A stretch of DNA of 64,000 nucleotides from Limimaricola variabilis (GCF_014195545.1 NZ_JACIBX010000002.1:310001-374000), one strand, 5' to 3'; positions 20,186 to 28,508 are shown, counted from the stretch's first letter. Program-made: numbers and translations. The notes: generated by a model not told the origin, from the letters alone.

Positions 20186-21436
20186 ATGACCGACAACCTG
20201 CCGCCGAAGACCCCGCAGCCCGATCCCGCCCCCCGTGGCGAGGTGACGATCGAGACGGTGACGCATCACGGCATGGGACGGCTGGCGGACGGCACGCTGG
20301 TGCCGCGCGTGCTGCCGGGCGAGGTGGTGACGCTGTCCGGGGAGGGGGCGAAGATCGTCACCCCGTCCCCGGAGCGCGTCTCCCCGCCCTGCCGCCACTT
20401 CAAGGCCTGCGGCGGCTGCGCGATGCAGCACGCCTCCGACGGATTCGTGGCGGATTGGAAGGCGGGCATCGTGCGCGCCGCGCTGCGCGCCCAGGGCATC
20501 GAGGGCGAGATCGCCCGCGTGCTGACCTCTCCGCCCGACAGCCGCCGCCGTGCCCGCCTCGCCGGTCGGCGCACCAAGAAGGGGGCGCTGGTCGGGTTTC
20601 ACGCCCGCGCCTCGGACACGGTGGTCGAGGTGCCGGGCTGCCGGCTGATACTGCCGGCGCTCACCGCGTTGATCCCGGCACTGGAGCGGATCGCCGTGCT
20701 CGCGGCCTCGCGCAAGGGGGAGGCGGGCCTGACCGTCACCGACAGCACAGCCGGGCCGGATCTGCATATCGACACCGACAAGCCGCTCACCGAGGAGCTG
20801 CGGATCACGCTGCCGGAGATCGCCCGCGAGGCCGGTCTGTCGCGGCTGGTCTGGGGCGACGAGATCGTGGCCGAGCTGGAGCCGCCGGTGCAGCAGATGG
20901 GCCGGGCCCGCGTCGTGCCGCCGCCCGGCGCCTTCCTGCAGGCCACGGCGCATGGCGAGGCGGCGCTGCGCGACACGGTGCGCGAAGCCGTCGGCGACGC
21001 GGCGCGGATCGTCGATCTCTTCGCCGGCTGCGGCACCTTCACCCTGCCGCTGGCCGAAACGGCCGAGGTTCACGCCGTCGAGGGCGAGGCCGCGATGCTT
21101 GCCGCGCTCGACCGGGGCTGGCGGGGCGTGCCGGGCCTCAAACGGGTGACCACGGAGGCGCGCGATCTGTTCCGGCGGCCGCTGCTTGCCGATGAGCTGG
21201 GGCGATTCGACGCCGCCGTGATCGACCCGCCGCGCGCCGGGGCGCAGGCGCAGATCGCCGAACTGGCCGCCTCTCAAATCGGCGTGATCGCGATGGTGTC
21301 CTGCAACCCGGCAAGCTTTGCACGGGACGCAAAAACGCTGCTGAATCAGGGGTATGAGATGGGGCCGATCACCGTGGTCGACCAATTCCGCTGGTCCCCG
21401 CATGTGGAGTTGGCGACACGATTCACCCGAAGCTAA
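20186..21436 (+). CDS. TrmA/RlmD-family RNA (uracil-5) methyltransferase
   Basis: A 416-residue class I methyltransferase with an N-terminal TRAM-like segment (VTIETVTHHGMGRLADGTLVPRVLPG), an iron-sulfur cysteine cluster (CRHFKACGGCAMQH), the SAM-binding VDLFAGCGTFTLPLAE, the DPPRAGAQ motif and the catalytic SCNPASFARD with its nucleophilic Cys. These are the RumA/RlmD/RlmC features for 5-methyluridine formation in 23S rRNA or tRNA. Which uridine is modified cannot be told from the sequence. The start follows the ABC exporter gene by 11 bases, with GAAGAGGA as ribosome site. Confidence 0.88.
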   Translation: MTDNLPPKTPQPDPAPRGEVTIETVTHHGMGRLADGTLVPRVLPGEVVTLSGEGAKIVTPSPERVSPPCRHFKACGGCAMQHASDGFVADWKAGIVRAALRAQGIEGEIARVLTSPPDSRRRARLAGRRTKKGALVGFHARASDTVVEVPGCRLILPALTALIPALERIAVLAASRKGEAGLTVTDSTAGPDLHIDTDKPLTEELRITLPEIAREAGLSRLVWGDEIVAELEPPVQQMGRARVVPPPGAFLQATAHGEAALRDTVREAVGDAARIVDLFAGCGTFTLPLAETAEVHAVEGEAAMLAALDRGWRGVPGLKRVTTEARDLFRRPLLADELGRFDAAVIDPPRAGAQAQIAELAASQIGVIAMVSCNPASFARDAKTLLNQGYEMGPITVVDQFRWSPHVELATRFTRS

Positions 21437-21523
21437 TCATGCTGCCCGATGCTCGCCCCTAGGCGGCATTTCCCAAATCGGCTAGCTTCGCGCCAAACGG
21501 CACAGACCGGGACAGTGGGCAGT

Positions 21524-22018
21524 ATGACCATCGACAGACGCAAGTTTCTCCTCGCCGCGCCGGCGCTTCTGGCGGCATGCTCGGGGCGCCAGCTCCTGAG
21601 CTACAACGGCCCCAAGGTCACCTCGATCATGGCCTTCAAGCAGCAGCGCAAGATGTACCTGCTGCATGGCAACAAGGCCCTGAAATCCTACCCGTTCCAG
21701 CTCGGCTTCACGCCGGTGGGCCACAAGCAGTTCGAGGGCGACGGCAAGACGCCCGAGGGGACCTACATCATCGATCGGCGCAACCCGAACAGCTCCTATC
21801 ACCTGTCGGTCGGTATCTCCTATCCGAACGACCGCGACCGTGCCTTCGCCGAGGCGCATGGCAAGCGGCCCGGTGGCGACATCTTCATCCACGGCACGCC
21901 GTCGGATGTGCTCGGCAAGAAGGACTGGACCGCCGGCTGCATCGCCGTGACCAATGAAGAGGTCGAGGAGATCTACGCGATGGTGGGCGATTACACCCCG
22001 GTCTTCGTCAAGGCCTGA
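21524..22018 (+). CDS. YkuD-domain L,D-transpeptidase lipoprotein
   Basis: The 164-residue protein starts MTIDRRKFLLAAPALLAAC. A lipobox ending in LAAC and a twin-arginine pair suggest a lipoprotein that may use the Tat route. The YkuD domain follows: TPEGTYIIDRRN, then FIHGTPSD and DWTAGCIAVTNEE, holding the catalytic His and Cys. Such enzymes make 3-3 cross-links in peptidoglycan or attach proteins to it. The ATG at 21524 begins the signal; an upstream extension to 21449 is poor. A strong terminator follows at 22051. Confidence 0.88.
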   Translation: MTIDRRKFLLAAPALLAACSGRQLLSYNGPKVTSIMAFKQQRKMYLLHGNKALKSYPFQLGFTPVGHKQFEGDGKTPEGTYIIDRRNPNSSYHLSVGISYPNDRDRAFAEAHGKRPGGDIFIHGTPSDVLGKKDWTAGCIAVTNEEVEEIYAMVGDYTPVFVKA

Positions 22019-22050
22019 GCCGGTCATCGGCACCATGAACCGGACATGCG

Positions 22051-22075
22051 AAGGGGCGCCGCGGCGCCCCTTTTT
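22051..22075. terminator. Bidirectional intrinsic terminator
   Basis: GGGGCGC (22053-22059) pairs with GCGCCCC (22064-22070) around CGCG, and is followed by TTTTT on the plus strand. It ends the YkuD gene at 22018. On the minus strand the stem is followed by only a short TTCGC stretch, so its effect on the CAP gene is weaker. Confidence 0.75.
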
Positions 22076-22092
22076 CGTGCCTGTTATGCGAT

Positions 22093-22141
22093 GCCGTCAG
22101 GCCGCGAGCACCATCCGGGGCCGTCAGGCCGCGAGCACCAT
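22093..22141 (-). repeat. Direct repeat of the CAP-gene 3' end
   Basis: A 22-base sequence occurs at 22093-22114 and again at 22120-22141, identical in both copies, with a 27-base period. The copy at 22120 carries the last five sense codons and the stop of the CAP-domain gene (MVLAA then TGA); the other copy repeats the same codons and stop beyond the gene. This looks like a recent slippage or recombination duplication. Confidence 0.85.
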
Positions 22142-22636
22142 GGTCCACCAGATCTTGCCTGCGGGCTCCTGGAACCAGGCGAGGCCCATGCGCTGGGCGG
22201 CCGGATCGAGGATGACGTCGCGGGTCGCGGCTTCTTCCATCCAGGCGGCCAGCGTCTCGAGTTCGGTCTCGTAGGTCTCGGAGATCGTCTCGCCGATGAG
22301 CCGCCCCATGTAGCCCACGCGCCGCAGTCGGTCGACCGGAGAGGAGCCGTCGGAGCCGAAATGCCAGGGCCGGTTCTGGATGCTCATGTCGCGCGAATGG
22401 GTCGCAGCCGCGGCGTTGAGCTGCGCGTCGAGCGTCAGCTGGGACAGCCCGCGCGCCCGGCGCAGCGTGTTGACGCCGTCGAGCATCCGGTACGGGATCT
22501 GCGCCTCATCCTCGGGCGTGATACGGTAGACCTGCGGCAGCGGCAGCCCGTCCGGACCGATCCGGCCCTGGGGCGCGCGGGCGCAGGCCGTGAGGCCAGT
22601 TAAGAGAAAACCGAGAATCAGCGCGCGTCGCTGCAT
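22124..22636 (-). CDS. CAP/SCP-domain lipoprotein
   Basis: The 170-residue product has a lipoprotein signal (MQRRALILGFLLTGLTAC, lipobox LTAC) followed by a CAP/SCP-like domain. The pattern MLDGVNTLRRARGLSQLTLDAQLNAAAATHSRDMS with a His (THSRDM) is typical, as are AAWMEEAATRDVILDPAAQRMGLAWF and the GETIS segment. Bacterial CAP proteins are exported, and most have unknown roles, possibly in peptidoglycan or lipid binding. It sits between two YkuD transpeptidase genes on the opposite strand. Its 3' end has been duplicated (22093-22141). Confidence 0.82.
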   Translation of the reverse strand: MQRRALILGFLLTGLTACARAPQGRIGPDGLPLPQVYRITPEDEAQIPYRMLDGVNTLRRARGLSQLTLDAQLNAAAATHSRDMSIQNRPWHFGSDGSSPVDRLRRVGYMGRLIGETISETYETELETLAAWMEEAATRDVILDPAAQRMGLAWFQEPAGKIWWTMVLAA

Positions 22637-22734
22637 GTGTCACCTTTCGGGTCCGAACCGGGCCTGATTAGCGGCAGTGGAGCGACAGATCAAACGGGAT
22701 CGGCGGGGCTTCGCCGCGGTGACGTTTGAGTGAA

Positions 22735-22763
22735 TTGCGCCTCACGAGATCGCGATCTAGTGC
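22735..22763 (+). promoter_or_regulatory. Possible promoter with palindromic spacer for second YkuD gene
   Basis: TTGCGC (22735-22740), a 17-base spacer and TAGTGC (22758-22763) form a mediocre sigma-70-like promoter. The spacer contains the perfect 12-base palindrome AGATCGCGATCT (22747-22758), a candidate operator. The ATG is 35 bases beyond the -10. Confidence 0.3.
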
Positions 22764-22797
22764 TGTGGCGTCACGACATTCCCTTTTGGAGATTCGC

Positions 22798-23397
22798 ATG
22801 GGCCACGCCCCGAAAGCGTTGAACCGCCGTCACTTCGTCGCCGCCTCTGCCGCCTTCGGCGCGGCCGCGCTCGCCAGCCCGGCGCTGGCGCTGTCCGGCT
22901 CGACCGAGATCGAGAGCGACATCTCGTCCTCGGTGAGCCGCAACGTCTCGAGCTTCCGCACGCTCGACTGGCGGCCCTACTTCGCGGATCTGCGCAACGG
23001 CGCGATCCTGTGCGACACCCAGAGCCGGGCGCTGCATTTCTGGAGCGAGGATCAGAGCATCTACAAGCTCTACCCGACTTCGGTGCCGCTGACCCCCGAC
23101 CTGACCCGTCTGGGCCGGACCGAGATCATCAAGAAGGTCGAGGGCCCCGACTGGCGCCCGACGCCCGAGATGCGCCAGCGCAACCCGGAATGGCCGGAAT
23201 ACATCCCCGCCGGTCCCGATAGCCCGCTCGGCACCCATGCGATGTGGCTGACCTGGCAGTACTACCGGATCCACGGCACCCACGACACGCGCAAGATCGG
23301 CCGCCGGTCGTCGAATGGCTGCATCGGTCTCTACAACGAGCACATCGCCGAACTGTTCTCGCTCTCGACCCTCGGCACGCAGGTCATGCTGATCTGA
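22798..23397 (+). CDS. YkuD-domain L,D-transpeptidase with Tat-like signal
   Basis: The 199-residue product opens with MGHAPKALNRRHFVAASAAF and a hydrophobic stretch ending in SPALALS, so a twin-arginine (Tat) signal is likely. The YkuD catalytic region appears as GTHAMWLTWQYYRIHGTHDTRKIG and RRSSNGCIGLYNEHI with the catalytic Cys. The long EIIKKVEGPDWRPTPEMRQRNP segment is typical of the ErfK/YbiS-like group. It should act in the periplasm on peptidoglycan stem peptides. ATG 22798 was chosen by its GGAG site and by the signal peptide; a longer frame to 22726 lacks these. Confidence 0.9.
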   Translation: MGHAPKALNRRHFVAASAAFGAAALASPALALSGSTEIESDISSSVSRNVSSFRTLDWRPYFADLRNGAILCDTQSRALHFWSEDQSIYKLYPTSVPLTPDLTRLGRTEIIKKVEGPDWRPTPEMRQRNPEWPEYIPAGPDSPLGTHAMWLTWQYYRIHGTHDTRKIGRRSSNGCIGLYNEHIAELFSLSTLGTQVMLI

Positions 23398-23418
23398 GAT
23401 CGCGCCGCATCGATCGGC

Positions 23419-23447
23419 AAAAAGGGGGCCTCGCGGCCCCCTTTTTT
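23419..23447. terminator. Bidirectional intrinsic terminator between YkuD gene and hemH
   Basis: GGGGGCC (23424-23430) and GGCCCCC (23435-23441) enclose TCGC. Five A precede and six T follow, so both strands have a U-tract. It serves the convergent YkuD gene and hemH. Confidence 0.9.
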
Positions 23448-23450
23448 CTG

Positions 23451-24503
23451 TCAGAGCCAGCCCGACAGATTTTCGCGGATCACCCGCTCCAGCATGTCGA
23501 CATGCTCGGCATGGTCGTTGAGGCAGGGGATGTAAGTGAAGGTCTCGCCGCCGGCATGCTCGAAGCTCTCGCGGATCTCCTCGTTGATCTCCTCGAGCGT
23601 CTCGATGCAGTCGGCCGAGAAGGCCGGGGCGCAGATCGACAGCTTGCGAACGCCCTCGTCTTTGGCCAGCCGGGCCACCTCCTCGACGGTGTAGGGCTTG
23701 AGCCATTCCTCGCGGCCGAAGACCGACTGGAAGGTGGTCACCACCCGGGTGTTCTCCCAGCCCAGAGCCTCGCGCAGCAGCCGCGTCGTCTTCTGGCACT
23801 GGCAGTGATACGGGTCGCCTTCGAGCAGGTAGCGCTTGGGCAGCCCGTGATAGGAGCAGACCAGCACCTCGGGGCGGTTCTCGGGGTCGGGATGGGCGCG
23901 ACGTACCGAGTTGGCGAGCGCCTGGATGTAGTCCGGCCGGTCGAAATAGGGGTCGACCACCCGCGCCGTCGGCTGCCACTTCTCACGGCCCAGCGCCTTA
24001 AAGAACGCGTCATTGGCGGTCGCCGAGGTGGCGCCCGCATATTGCGGGTAGAGCGGGAAGAAGAGGATCTTGCGGCAGCCGTTCTCCACCATCTTGCGCA
24101 CCACCGAGGCGGTCGAGGGATTGCCGTAGCGCATGCAGAACTCCACCTGCACCGCATCGCCGTGCTGCGCGGCGAAACGCTGGCGCAGCGCCTCGGTCTG
24201 GGCGCGGGTGATGGTCCGGAGCGGGCTTTCGTTCATCTCCTCGTTCCAGATCGAGCGATAGGCCGCGCCGGATTTCTGGGGCCGGGTCGACAGGATGATG
24301 CCCTGCAGGATCGGCTGCCAGATCATGGGGTTGGTATCGACCACCCGGCGGTCGGAGAGGAACTCCGACAGGTAGCGCCGCATCGAGCGGTAATCGGTGC
24401 CGTCGGGCGTGCCGAGATTCGCGACGAGGATGCCGACGCGGGATGTCGGCAGCGCCGGATGCTCGGCGGGGGCGTGGGTCGGGCGGGTCGCGTCGAGCAT
24501 CAT
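23451..24503 (-). CDS. hemH: Ferrochelatase
   Basis: Ferrochelatase inserts ferrous iron into protoporphyrin IX, the last step of heme synthesis. The 350-residue protein has VGILVANLGTPDGTDYRSMRRYL at the start, LFFPLYPQYAGATSA, the active-site VCSYHGLPKRYLLEGDPY (catalytic His) and CAPAFSADCIETLEEI containing the Glu and acidic residues for metal. The 350-residue length with an N-terminal extension of 20 residues is usual in alphaproteobacteria. Two adjacent ATGs (24503, 24500) are possible starts, with GAGGA upstream. It is not linked to the hemD unit. Confidence 0.96.
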   Translation of the reverse strand: MMLDATRPTHAPAEHPALPTSRVGILVANLGTPDGTDYRSMRRYLSEFLSDRRVVDTNPMIWQPILQGIILSTRPQKSGAAYRSIWNEEMNESPLRTITRAQTEALRQRFAAQHGDAVQVEFCMRYGNPSTASVVRKMVENGCRKILFFPLYPQYAGATSATANDAFFKALGREKWQPTARVVDPYFDRPDYIQALANSVRRAHPDPENRPEVLVCSYHGLPKRYLLEGDPYHCQCQKTTRLLREALGWENTRVVTTFQSVFGREEWLKPYTVEEVARLAKDEGVRKLSICAPAFSADCIETLEEINEEIRESFEHAGGETFTYIPCLNDHAEHVDMLERVIRENLSGWL

Positions 24504-24567
24504 CTGTCCTCAGGGCTGCGTCTGGTTAGGCATGTTTGCACAGAAAAGTAGCCGTAGGGCGACCCGG

Positions 24568-25395
24568 TCAATCGGCGTTTTCGTCGCGGGCGCGTCTGAG
24601 TGCCTCTTCGAGGCTGTGGCTGGCCGATCCCGGGCGCAACGGTTGCGGCTGGTCGGCCGAGGGTGCCCAGCCGGTCAGGGTGATGACCTCGAAGCGCGCG
24701 CCGATCCGGCCGTCTGGGCGGCCCGCGCTTTCGGCGAGAAGCCGTGCGGCCTCGGCCAGCACGGCCCGCCGGGTAAAGCGGCGAAGCCGGCCGGCCATGG
24801 CGTTGGTCTCGCCCATGGCGCGCAGATCGCGCATCAGGTGGAACGGGGTCTCGTAGCTGACATCATAGGGCGTGGCGTCGGCCACCGGGAGCGCCAGCCC
24901 GGCACGCTGCAGCAGCGCGCCGAGATCGCGGATCTCGCCCATCGGCGCGACCCGGGGCGACAGCCCGCCGCTGACGGCGGTTTCGGCGGCGGTGAGCGCA
25001 GCGCGCAGCTCGCCCAAGGTTTCACCGCCGAACAGCGTGACGATCAGCAGCCCATCGGGCTGCAGCGCCCGGGCGCACTGGATCAGCTGTCCGACCGGGT
25101 CCTCGGCCCAATGCAGCGCCAGCGCGTGGACCACCAGGTCATGCGCGCCGGGGACCAGATCGAGGGTCGGCGTGTCGAGCACGATCCGCGCCGCCGGCAT
25201 CCGCGCGGCCCATAATTCGGGCCATGGCGTGACCACCGCCGGGTCGTGAAAGCTGCGGTTAACCTCGGCGAGTCTATCCTCGACGTCATCGGCCGCCGCC
25301 TCCTGCAGGAACAGCGCCGGGACGCGACGCGCGCGGGCGCGGCGGCTTTCGAGGGCGGGGCGGTCGAACAGGGCGGGGCGCTGGGTCGTGGACAT
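24568..25395 (-). CDS. SAM-dependent methyltransferase (NDUFAF5/BioC-like)
   Basis: The 275-residue product fits the class I fold near VEDRLAEVNRSFHD and DLVVHALALHWAEDPVGQLIQCARALQPDGLLIVTLFGG. The closest resemblance is to the alphaproteobacterial relative of NDUFAF5 (a complex I assembly factor) and BioC. The usual glycine-rich SAM loop is poorly conserved (ADDVEDRLAE), which is typical of the NDUFAF5 group, so catalysis is not assured. ATG 25395 (MSTTQRPALF) precedes the family start. It is divergent from comF with a 22-base gap, so both promoters must overlap the opposite coding ends. Confidence 0.7.
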   Translation of the reverse strand: MSTTQRPALFDRPALESRRARARRVPALFLQEAAADDVEDRLAEVNRSFHDPAVVTPWPELWAARMPAARIVLDTPTLDLVPGAHDLVVHALALHWAEDPVGQLIQCARALQPDGLLIVTLFGGETLGELRAALTAAETAVSGGLSPRVAPMGEIRDLGALLQRAGLALPVADATPYDVSYETPFHLMRDLRAMGETNAMAGRLRRFTRRAVLAEAARLLAESAGRPDGRIGARFEVITLTGWAPSADQPQPLRPGSASHSLEEALRRARDENAD

Positions 25396-25417
25396 GGGGC
25401 CGAAATAGAGACTGAAC

Positions 25418-26134
25418 ATGGGAATGCAAAGCGTGCTGAGGGCGATCTACCCGCCCGCCTGCTTGTCCTGCGGCGAAATGACCGAGGCGGATTTCGCGCT
25501 GTGCGGCGCCTGCTGGCACGACACGCCTTTCTTGGGCGACACGCTGTGCACGCTCTGTGCCCGGCCGCTGCCGGGCGAAGCTGAGCCGGGGCTGCGCTGC
25601 GACGCCTGCCTTGCCGCGCCGCCGCCATGGACGGCCGGGCGCGCGGTGCTGCGCTATTCGGGAGGCGGTCGAAGGCTGGCCCTGGCGCTCAAGCATGGCG
25701 ACCGCACCGATCTCGCCCGGCCGCTGGGCGACTGGATGGCGGGGGCAGCGGTGGATCTGGTCGAAGCGGATACGCTGGTGGTGCCGGTGCCGCTGCATCG
25801 CGGCAGGCTCTGGACCCGGCGCTACAACCAGTCGGCGCTGCTGGCGGCGCGGATCGCGTGGCGGCTGGGCCTCGAGACCTGTCCCGACGCGCTGTGGCGG
25901 CGCCGTGCGACCACGAGCCTCGCGGGCGATGCCGAAACCCGCCGCGCGACGCTCGATGGCGCGATCGTGCCGCACCCGCGCCGGGGCGCGCGGATGGCGG
26001 GGCGCCCGGTGCTGATCGTCGACGACGTGCTGACTTCCGGGGCGACGCTTTCGGCCTGCGCGCGGGCGGCGCGGAGCGCGGCGGCAAGCGAGATCCGCGT
26101 GATCGCACTGGCCCGCGCCGCTCCGGATGCCTAG
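25418..26134 (+). CDS. ComF-family phosphoribosyltransferase-like protein
   Basis: This 238-residue protein has an N-terminal zinc-ribbon (CLSCGEM, CGAC, CTLCARP, CDAC: eight cysteines in four CxxC pairs) followed by a PRTase domain with VPVPLHRGRLWTRRYNQS and the PRPP loop VLIVDDVLTSGATLSAC. ComF proteins take part in DNA uptake in competent bacteria, but homologues in non-competent bacteria have unknown roles. The first codons are MGMQS; ATG 25418 is used although ATG 25424 is possible. Confidence 0.88.
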   Translation: MGMQSVLRAIYPPACLSCGEMTEADFALCGACWHDTPFLGDTLCTLCARPLPGEAEPGLRCDACLAAPPPWTAGRAVLRYSGGGRRLALALKHGDRTDLARPLGDWMAGAAVDLVEADTLVVPVPLHRGRLWTRRYNQSALLAARIAWRLGLETCPDALWRRRATTSLAGDAETRRATLDGAIVPHPRRGARMAGRPVLIVDDVLTSGATLSACARAARSAAASEIRVIALARAAPDA

Positions 26135-26170
26135 ATCATGGGAAACCCCTTTGTTTTCCGGAGAACCCGA

Positions 26171-26440
26171 ATGGCCGAGACCACCCCCCAGATCGAGATC
26201 TACACCTCGCCGACCTGCGGCTACTGCCACGCCGCCAAGCGCCTGCTGGCCCAGAAGGGCGTCAGCTATACCGAGATCAACGTGGTGGCCCAGCCCGAGC
26301 GTCGGGCCGAGATGATGCAGCGCGCCAATGGCGGCCGAACCGTGCCGCAGATCTTCATCGGCGGCACCCATGTCGGCGGCTATGACGACATGGCGCTTCT
26401 GGACCGTCGCGGCGGGCTCGACCCGATGCTGGGCAAGTGA
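26171..26440 (+). CDS. grxC: Glutaredoxin 3 (dithiol)
   Basis: The 89-residue protein is a classical short glutaredoxin: IEIYTSPTCGYC gives the active site Cys16-Gly-Tyr-Cys19, then GGRTVPQIFIGGTHVGGYDDM with the cis-Pro TVP loop for glutathione. The CGYC active site differs from the common CPYC. It reduces disulfides in cytosolic substrates using glutathione. ATG 26171 is preceded by GGAG; an upstream ATG (26138) adds an untypical extension. The stop overlaps a GTG start of the nitrilase-family gene, so the two are translationally coupled. Confidence 0.94.
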   Translation: MAETTPQIEIYTSPTCGYCHAAKRLLAQKGVSYTEINVVAQPERRAEMMQRANGGRTVPQIFIGGTHVGGYDDMALLDRRGGLDPMLGK

Positions 26441-27273
26441 GCCGCGCCGCGCTCCTGCAGCTCACCGCCTCGGACGATCCTGCGCAGAACGTCGAGACGC
26501 TGCGCGGGATGGTCCGGGAGGCGGTGGCGCAGGGCGCGGAGCTGGTCTGTACGCCGGAGGTGTCCAACTGCGTCTCGGCCAGCCGGTCGCGGCAGATCGA
26601 GGTGCTTCGGCCCGAGGCCGAGGACCCGATGCTGGCCGCGATGCGCGACGAGGCGGCGCGGGCGGGCATCTGGCTGTCGCTCGGCTCGATCGCGGTCAAG
26701 ACCGACGACCCGGATGGCCCCTTTGCCAACCGCTCCTTTCTGATCGGACCGGATGGCGGCATCGCCGCGCGCTACGACAAGATCCATATGTTCGACGTCG
26801 AGGTGAGCGCGACCGAGACCTATCGCGAATCGGCAGGCTACCGTCCCGGTGACCGCGCCGTGCTGGCCGAGACGCCGTTGGGGCGGATCGGGCTCAGCAT
26901 CTGCTACGACGTCCGGTTTCCGCATCTCTACCGCCGCCTCGCCCAGGCGGGGGCCGAGATCCTGCTGGTGCCCAGCGCGTTTTCTCCCGTCACCGGTGCC
27001 GCCCATTGGGAGACGCTGCTGCGGGCGCGGGCCATCGAGACCGGCTGCTACGTGCTCGCCGCGGCGCAGACCGGGCGGCACGCGGCGCGCGAGGGGCGGG
27101 CGCGCGAGACTTGGGGGCACAGCCTCGCCGTCGACCCCTGGGGCGCGGTGATCGCGGATTCCGGAACGGCACCCGGCGTCGCGATCGTTGATTTGGACAT
27201 GGCCGAAGTGGCACAAGCGAGACGGCGCGTGCCCTCGCTCGCGCATGACCGCCCCTATGATGGCCCCGAATGA
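26437..27273 (+). CDS. Nitrilase-family carbon-nitrogen hydrolase (Nit1/Nit2-like)
   Basis: The 278-residue product carries the Glu-Lys-Cys triad of the nitrilase superfamily: Glu41 (CTPEVSN), Lys115 (RYDKIHMF) and Cys156 (LSICYDVRFP). The group with DKIHMFDVEV and CYDVRFPHLY resembles NIT1 (deaminated glutathione amidase) and Nit2 (omega-amidase). The operon with a glutaredoxin gene supports a glutathione-repair function, an inference. The start is GTG at 26437, overlapping grxC by four bases. The stop overlaps the MarR gene by ATGA. Confidence 0.85.
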   Translation: MSRAALLQLTASDDPAQNVETLRGMVREAVAQGAELVCTPEVSNCVSASRSRQIEVLRPEAEDPMLAAMRDEAARAGIWLSLGSIAVKTDDPDGPFANRSFLIGPDGGIAARYDKIHMFDVEVSATETYRESAGYRPGDRAVLAETPLGRIGLSICYDVRFPHLYRRLAQAGAEILLVPSAFSPVTGAAHWETLLRARAIETGCYVLAAAQTGRHAAREGRARETWGHSLAVDPWGAVIADSGTAPGVAIVDLDMAEVAQARRRVPSLAHDRPYDGPE

Positions 27274-27713
27274 ACCAGCCCGTCGACAATCTCGCCATCA
27301 CGCTGTTCAGCGAGATCCTCGCCGTCGACCAGCTGGCGCGCAACACCATGTCGCGGGTGCTGCCCAAGGGCATGGAGCTGTCGCATTTCTCGGTGCTGAA
27401 CCACCTCGCCTTCTCGGGGACCGAGCGGACGCCGGCGCAGCTGGCCAAGACCTTTCACCTGACGCGCGGCGCGATGACCAACACGCTGGGCAAGCTCGAA
27501 TGGGCGGGGTGGGTGCATATCCGCCCCGACTGGGACGATGCGCGTCGCAAGATGGTGGCGATCAGCCCGGCCGGGCTCGAGGCGCGCAACGCCGCCGTCG
27601 CCGCGATCACGCCGATCGTCGCTGAGGTGGTCGAGCGGGTCGGGGCCGAGCGCGCCCGCGCCGCGCTGCCGGTGCTGCGCGAGCTGCGGCTTCGGCTGTC
27701 GGACGTCGAATAG
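27270..27713 (+). CDS. MarR-family transcriptional regulator
   Basis: A 147-residue winged-helix protein. The fold is visible in LSHFSVLNHLAFSGTERTPAQLAKTFHLTRGAMTNTLGKLEWAGWVHIRPDWDDARRKMVAISPAG: helix-turn-helix and the wing (RPDWDDARRK). Dimer helices flank it. It is the last gene of the comF to grxC to nitrilase run and overlaps the nitrilase gene by ATGA. MarR proteins generally repress nearby genes in response to small phenolic or oxidising molecules, but the regulated genes cannot be told here. Confidence 0.88.
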   Translation: MNQPVDNLAITLFSEILAVDQLARNTMSRVLPKGMELSHFSVLNHLAFSGTERTPAQLAKTFHLTRGAMTNTLGKLEWAGWVHIRPDWDDARRKMVAISPAGLEARNAAVAAITPIVAEVVERVGAERARAALPVLRELRLRLSDVE

Positions 27714-27740
27714 GCCCCGCCGTCTCTCGGGATTTCGGCG

Positions 27741-28508
27741 TCAGAGGGTCACCCGTTCGGGCCGCAGGCTGGCGGTGACGTAGTTCACCGACAGGTCACG
27801 CTCCGACAGCGACCAGCTCCAGTTGATTGGGTTGAACACCATGCCGCGCCGGTCCACCGGCGTCAGCCCGGCGCGCCGCAGCAGCTCGTAGAGCTCGTCG
27901 GGGGTGATGAACTTGTTCCAGTCATGCGTGCCCTTGGGCAGCCAGCGCATCACCCATTCGGCGCCGATGATCGCCATGCCGAAGCTCTTGGCGTTGCGGT
28001 TGAGGGTCGAGCAGATATGCAGCCCGCCGGGCTTGAGCAGGTCGTGGCAGGCGGTGAGGTAGTCGACCGGCGAGGCGACATGCTCGACCACCTCCATGTT
28101 GAGCACCACGTCGAACTGCTCGCCCGCCTCGGCCATCGCCTCGGCGGTGGTGTGGCGGTAATCGATCTCGAGACCCGATTGCTCGGCATGCAGCCGGGCC
28201 ACCGGGATGTTGCGTTCTGCGGCGTCGGCGCCGACCACCGTCGCCCCCAGCCGTGCCATCGGCTCGCACAGGAGACCGCCGCCGCAGCCGATATCAAGGA
28301 TCCGCAAGCCCTCGGCGGGTTTCTTCGCCGAAAGGTCGCGGTCGAACTGCGCCGCGATCTGGTCGGTGATGTAGCCCAGCCGGCAGGGGTTGAGCATGTG
28401 CAGCGGCTTGAACTTGCCGCCCTCGTCCCACCATTCGGCGGCCATCGCCTCGAACTTGGCGACCTCGGCGGGGTCGATGCTGGAGCGGGCGGTCTCGGGC
28501 TGCGGCAT
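27741..28508 (-). CDS. ubiG: Ubiquinone biosynthesis O-methyltransferase UbiG
   Basis: UbiG performs two O-methylations in ubiquinone synthesis. The 255-residue protein has [29 protein letters not shown], the SAM-binding [41 protein letters not shown] and [16 protein letters not shown]. The length and all motifs are typical of the alphaproteobacterial enzyme. The ATG at 28508 has AAGGACAAGATC upstream. It is divergent from the proline iminopeptidase gene with 63 bases between the start codons. Confidence 0.96.
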   Translation of the reverse strand: MPQPETARSSIDPAEVAKFEAMAAEWWDEGGKFKPLHMLNPCRLGYITDQIAAQFDRDLSAKKPAEGLRILDIGCGGGLLCEPMARLGATVVGADAAERNIPVARLHAEQSGLEIDYRHTTAEAMAEAGEQFDVVLNMEVVEHVASPVDYLTACHDLLKPGGLHICSTLNRNAKSFGMAIIGAEWVMRWLPKGTHDWNKFITPDELYELLRRAGLTPVDRRGMVFNPINWSWSLSERDLSVNYVTASLRPERVTL

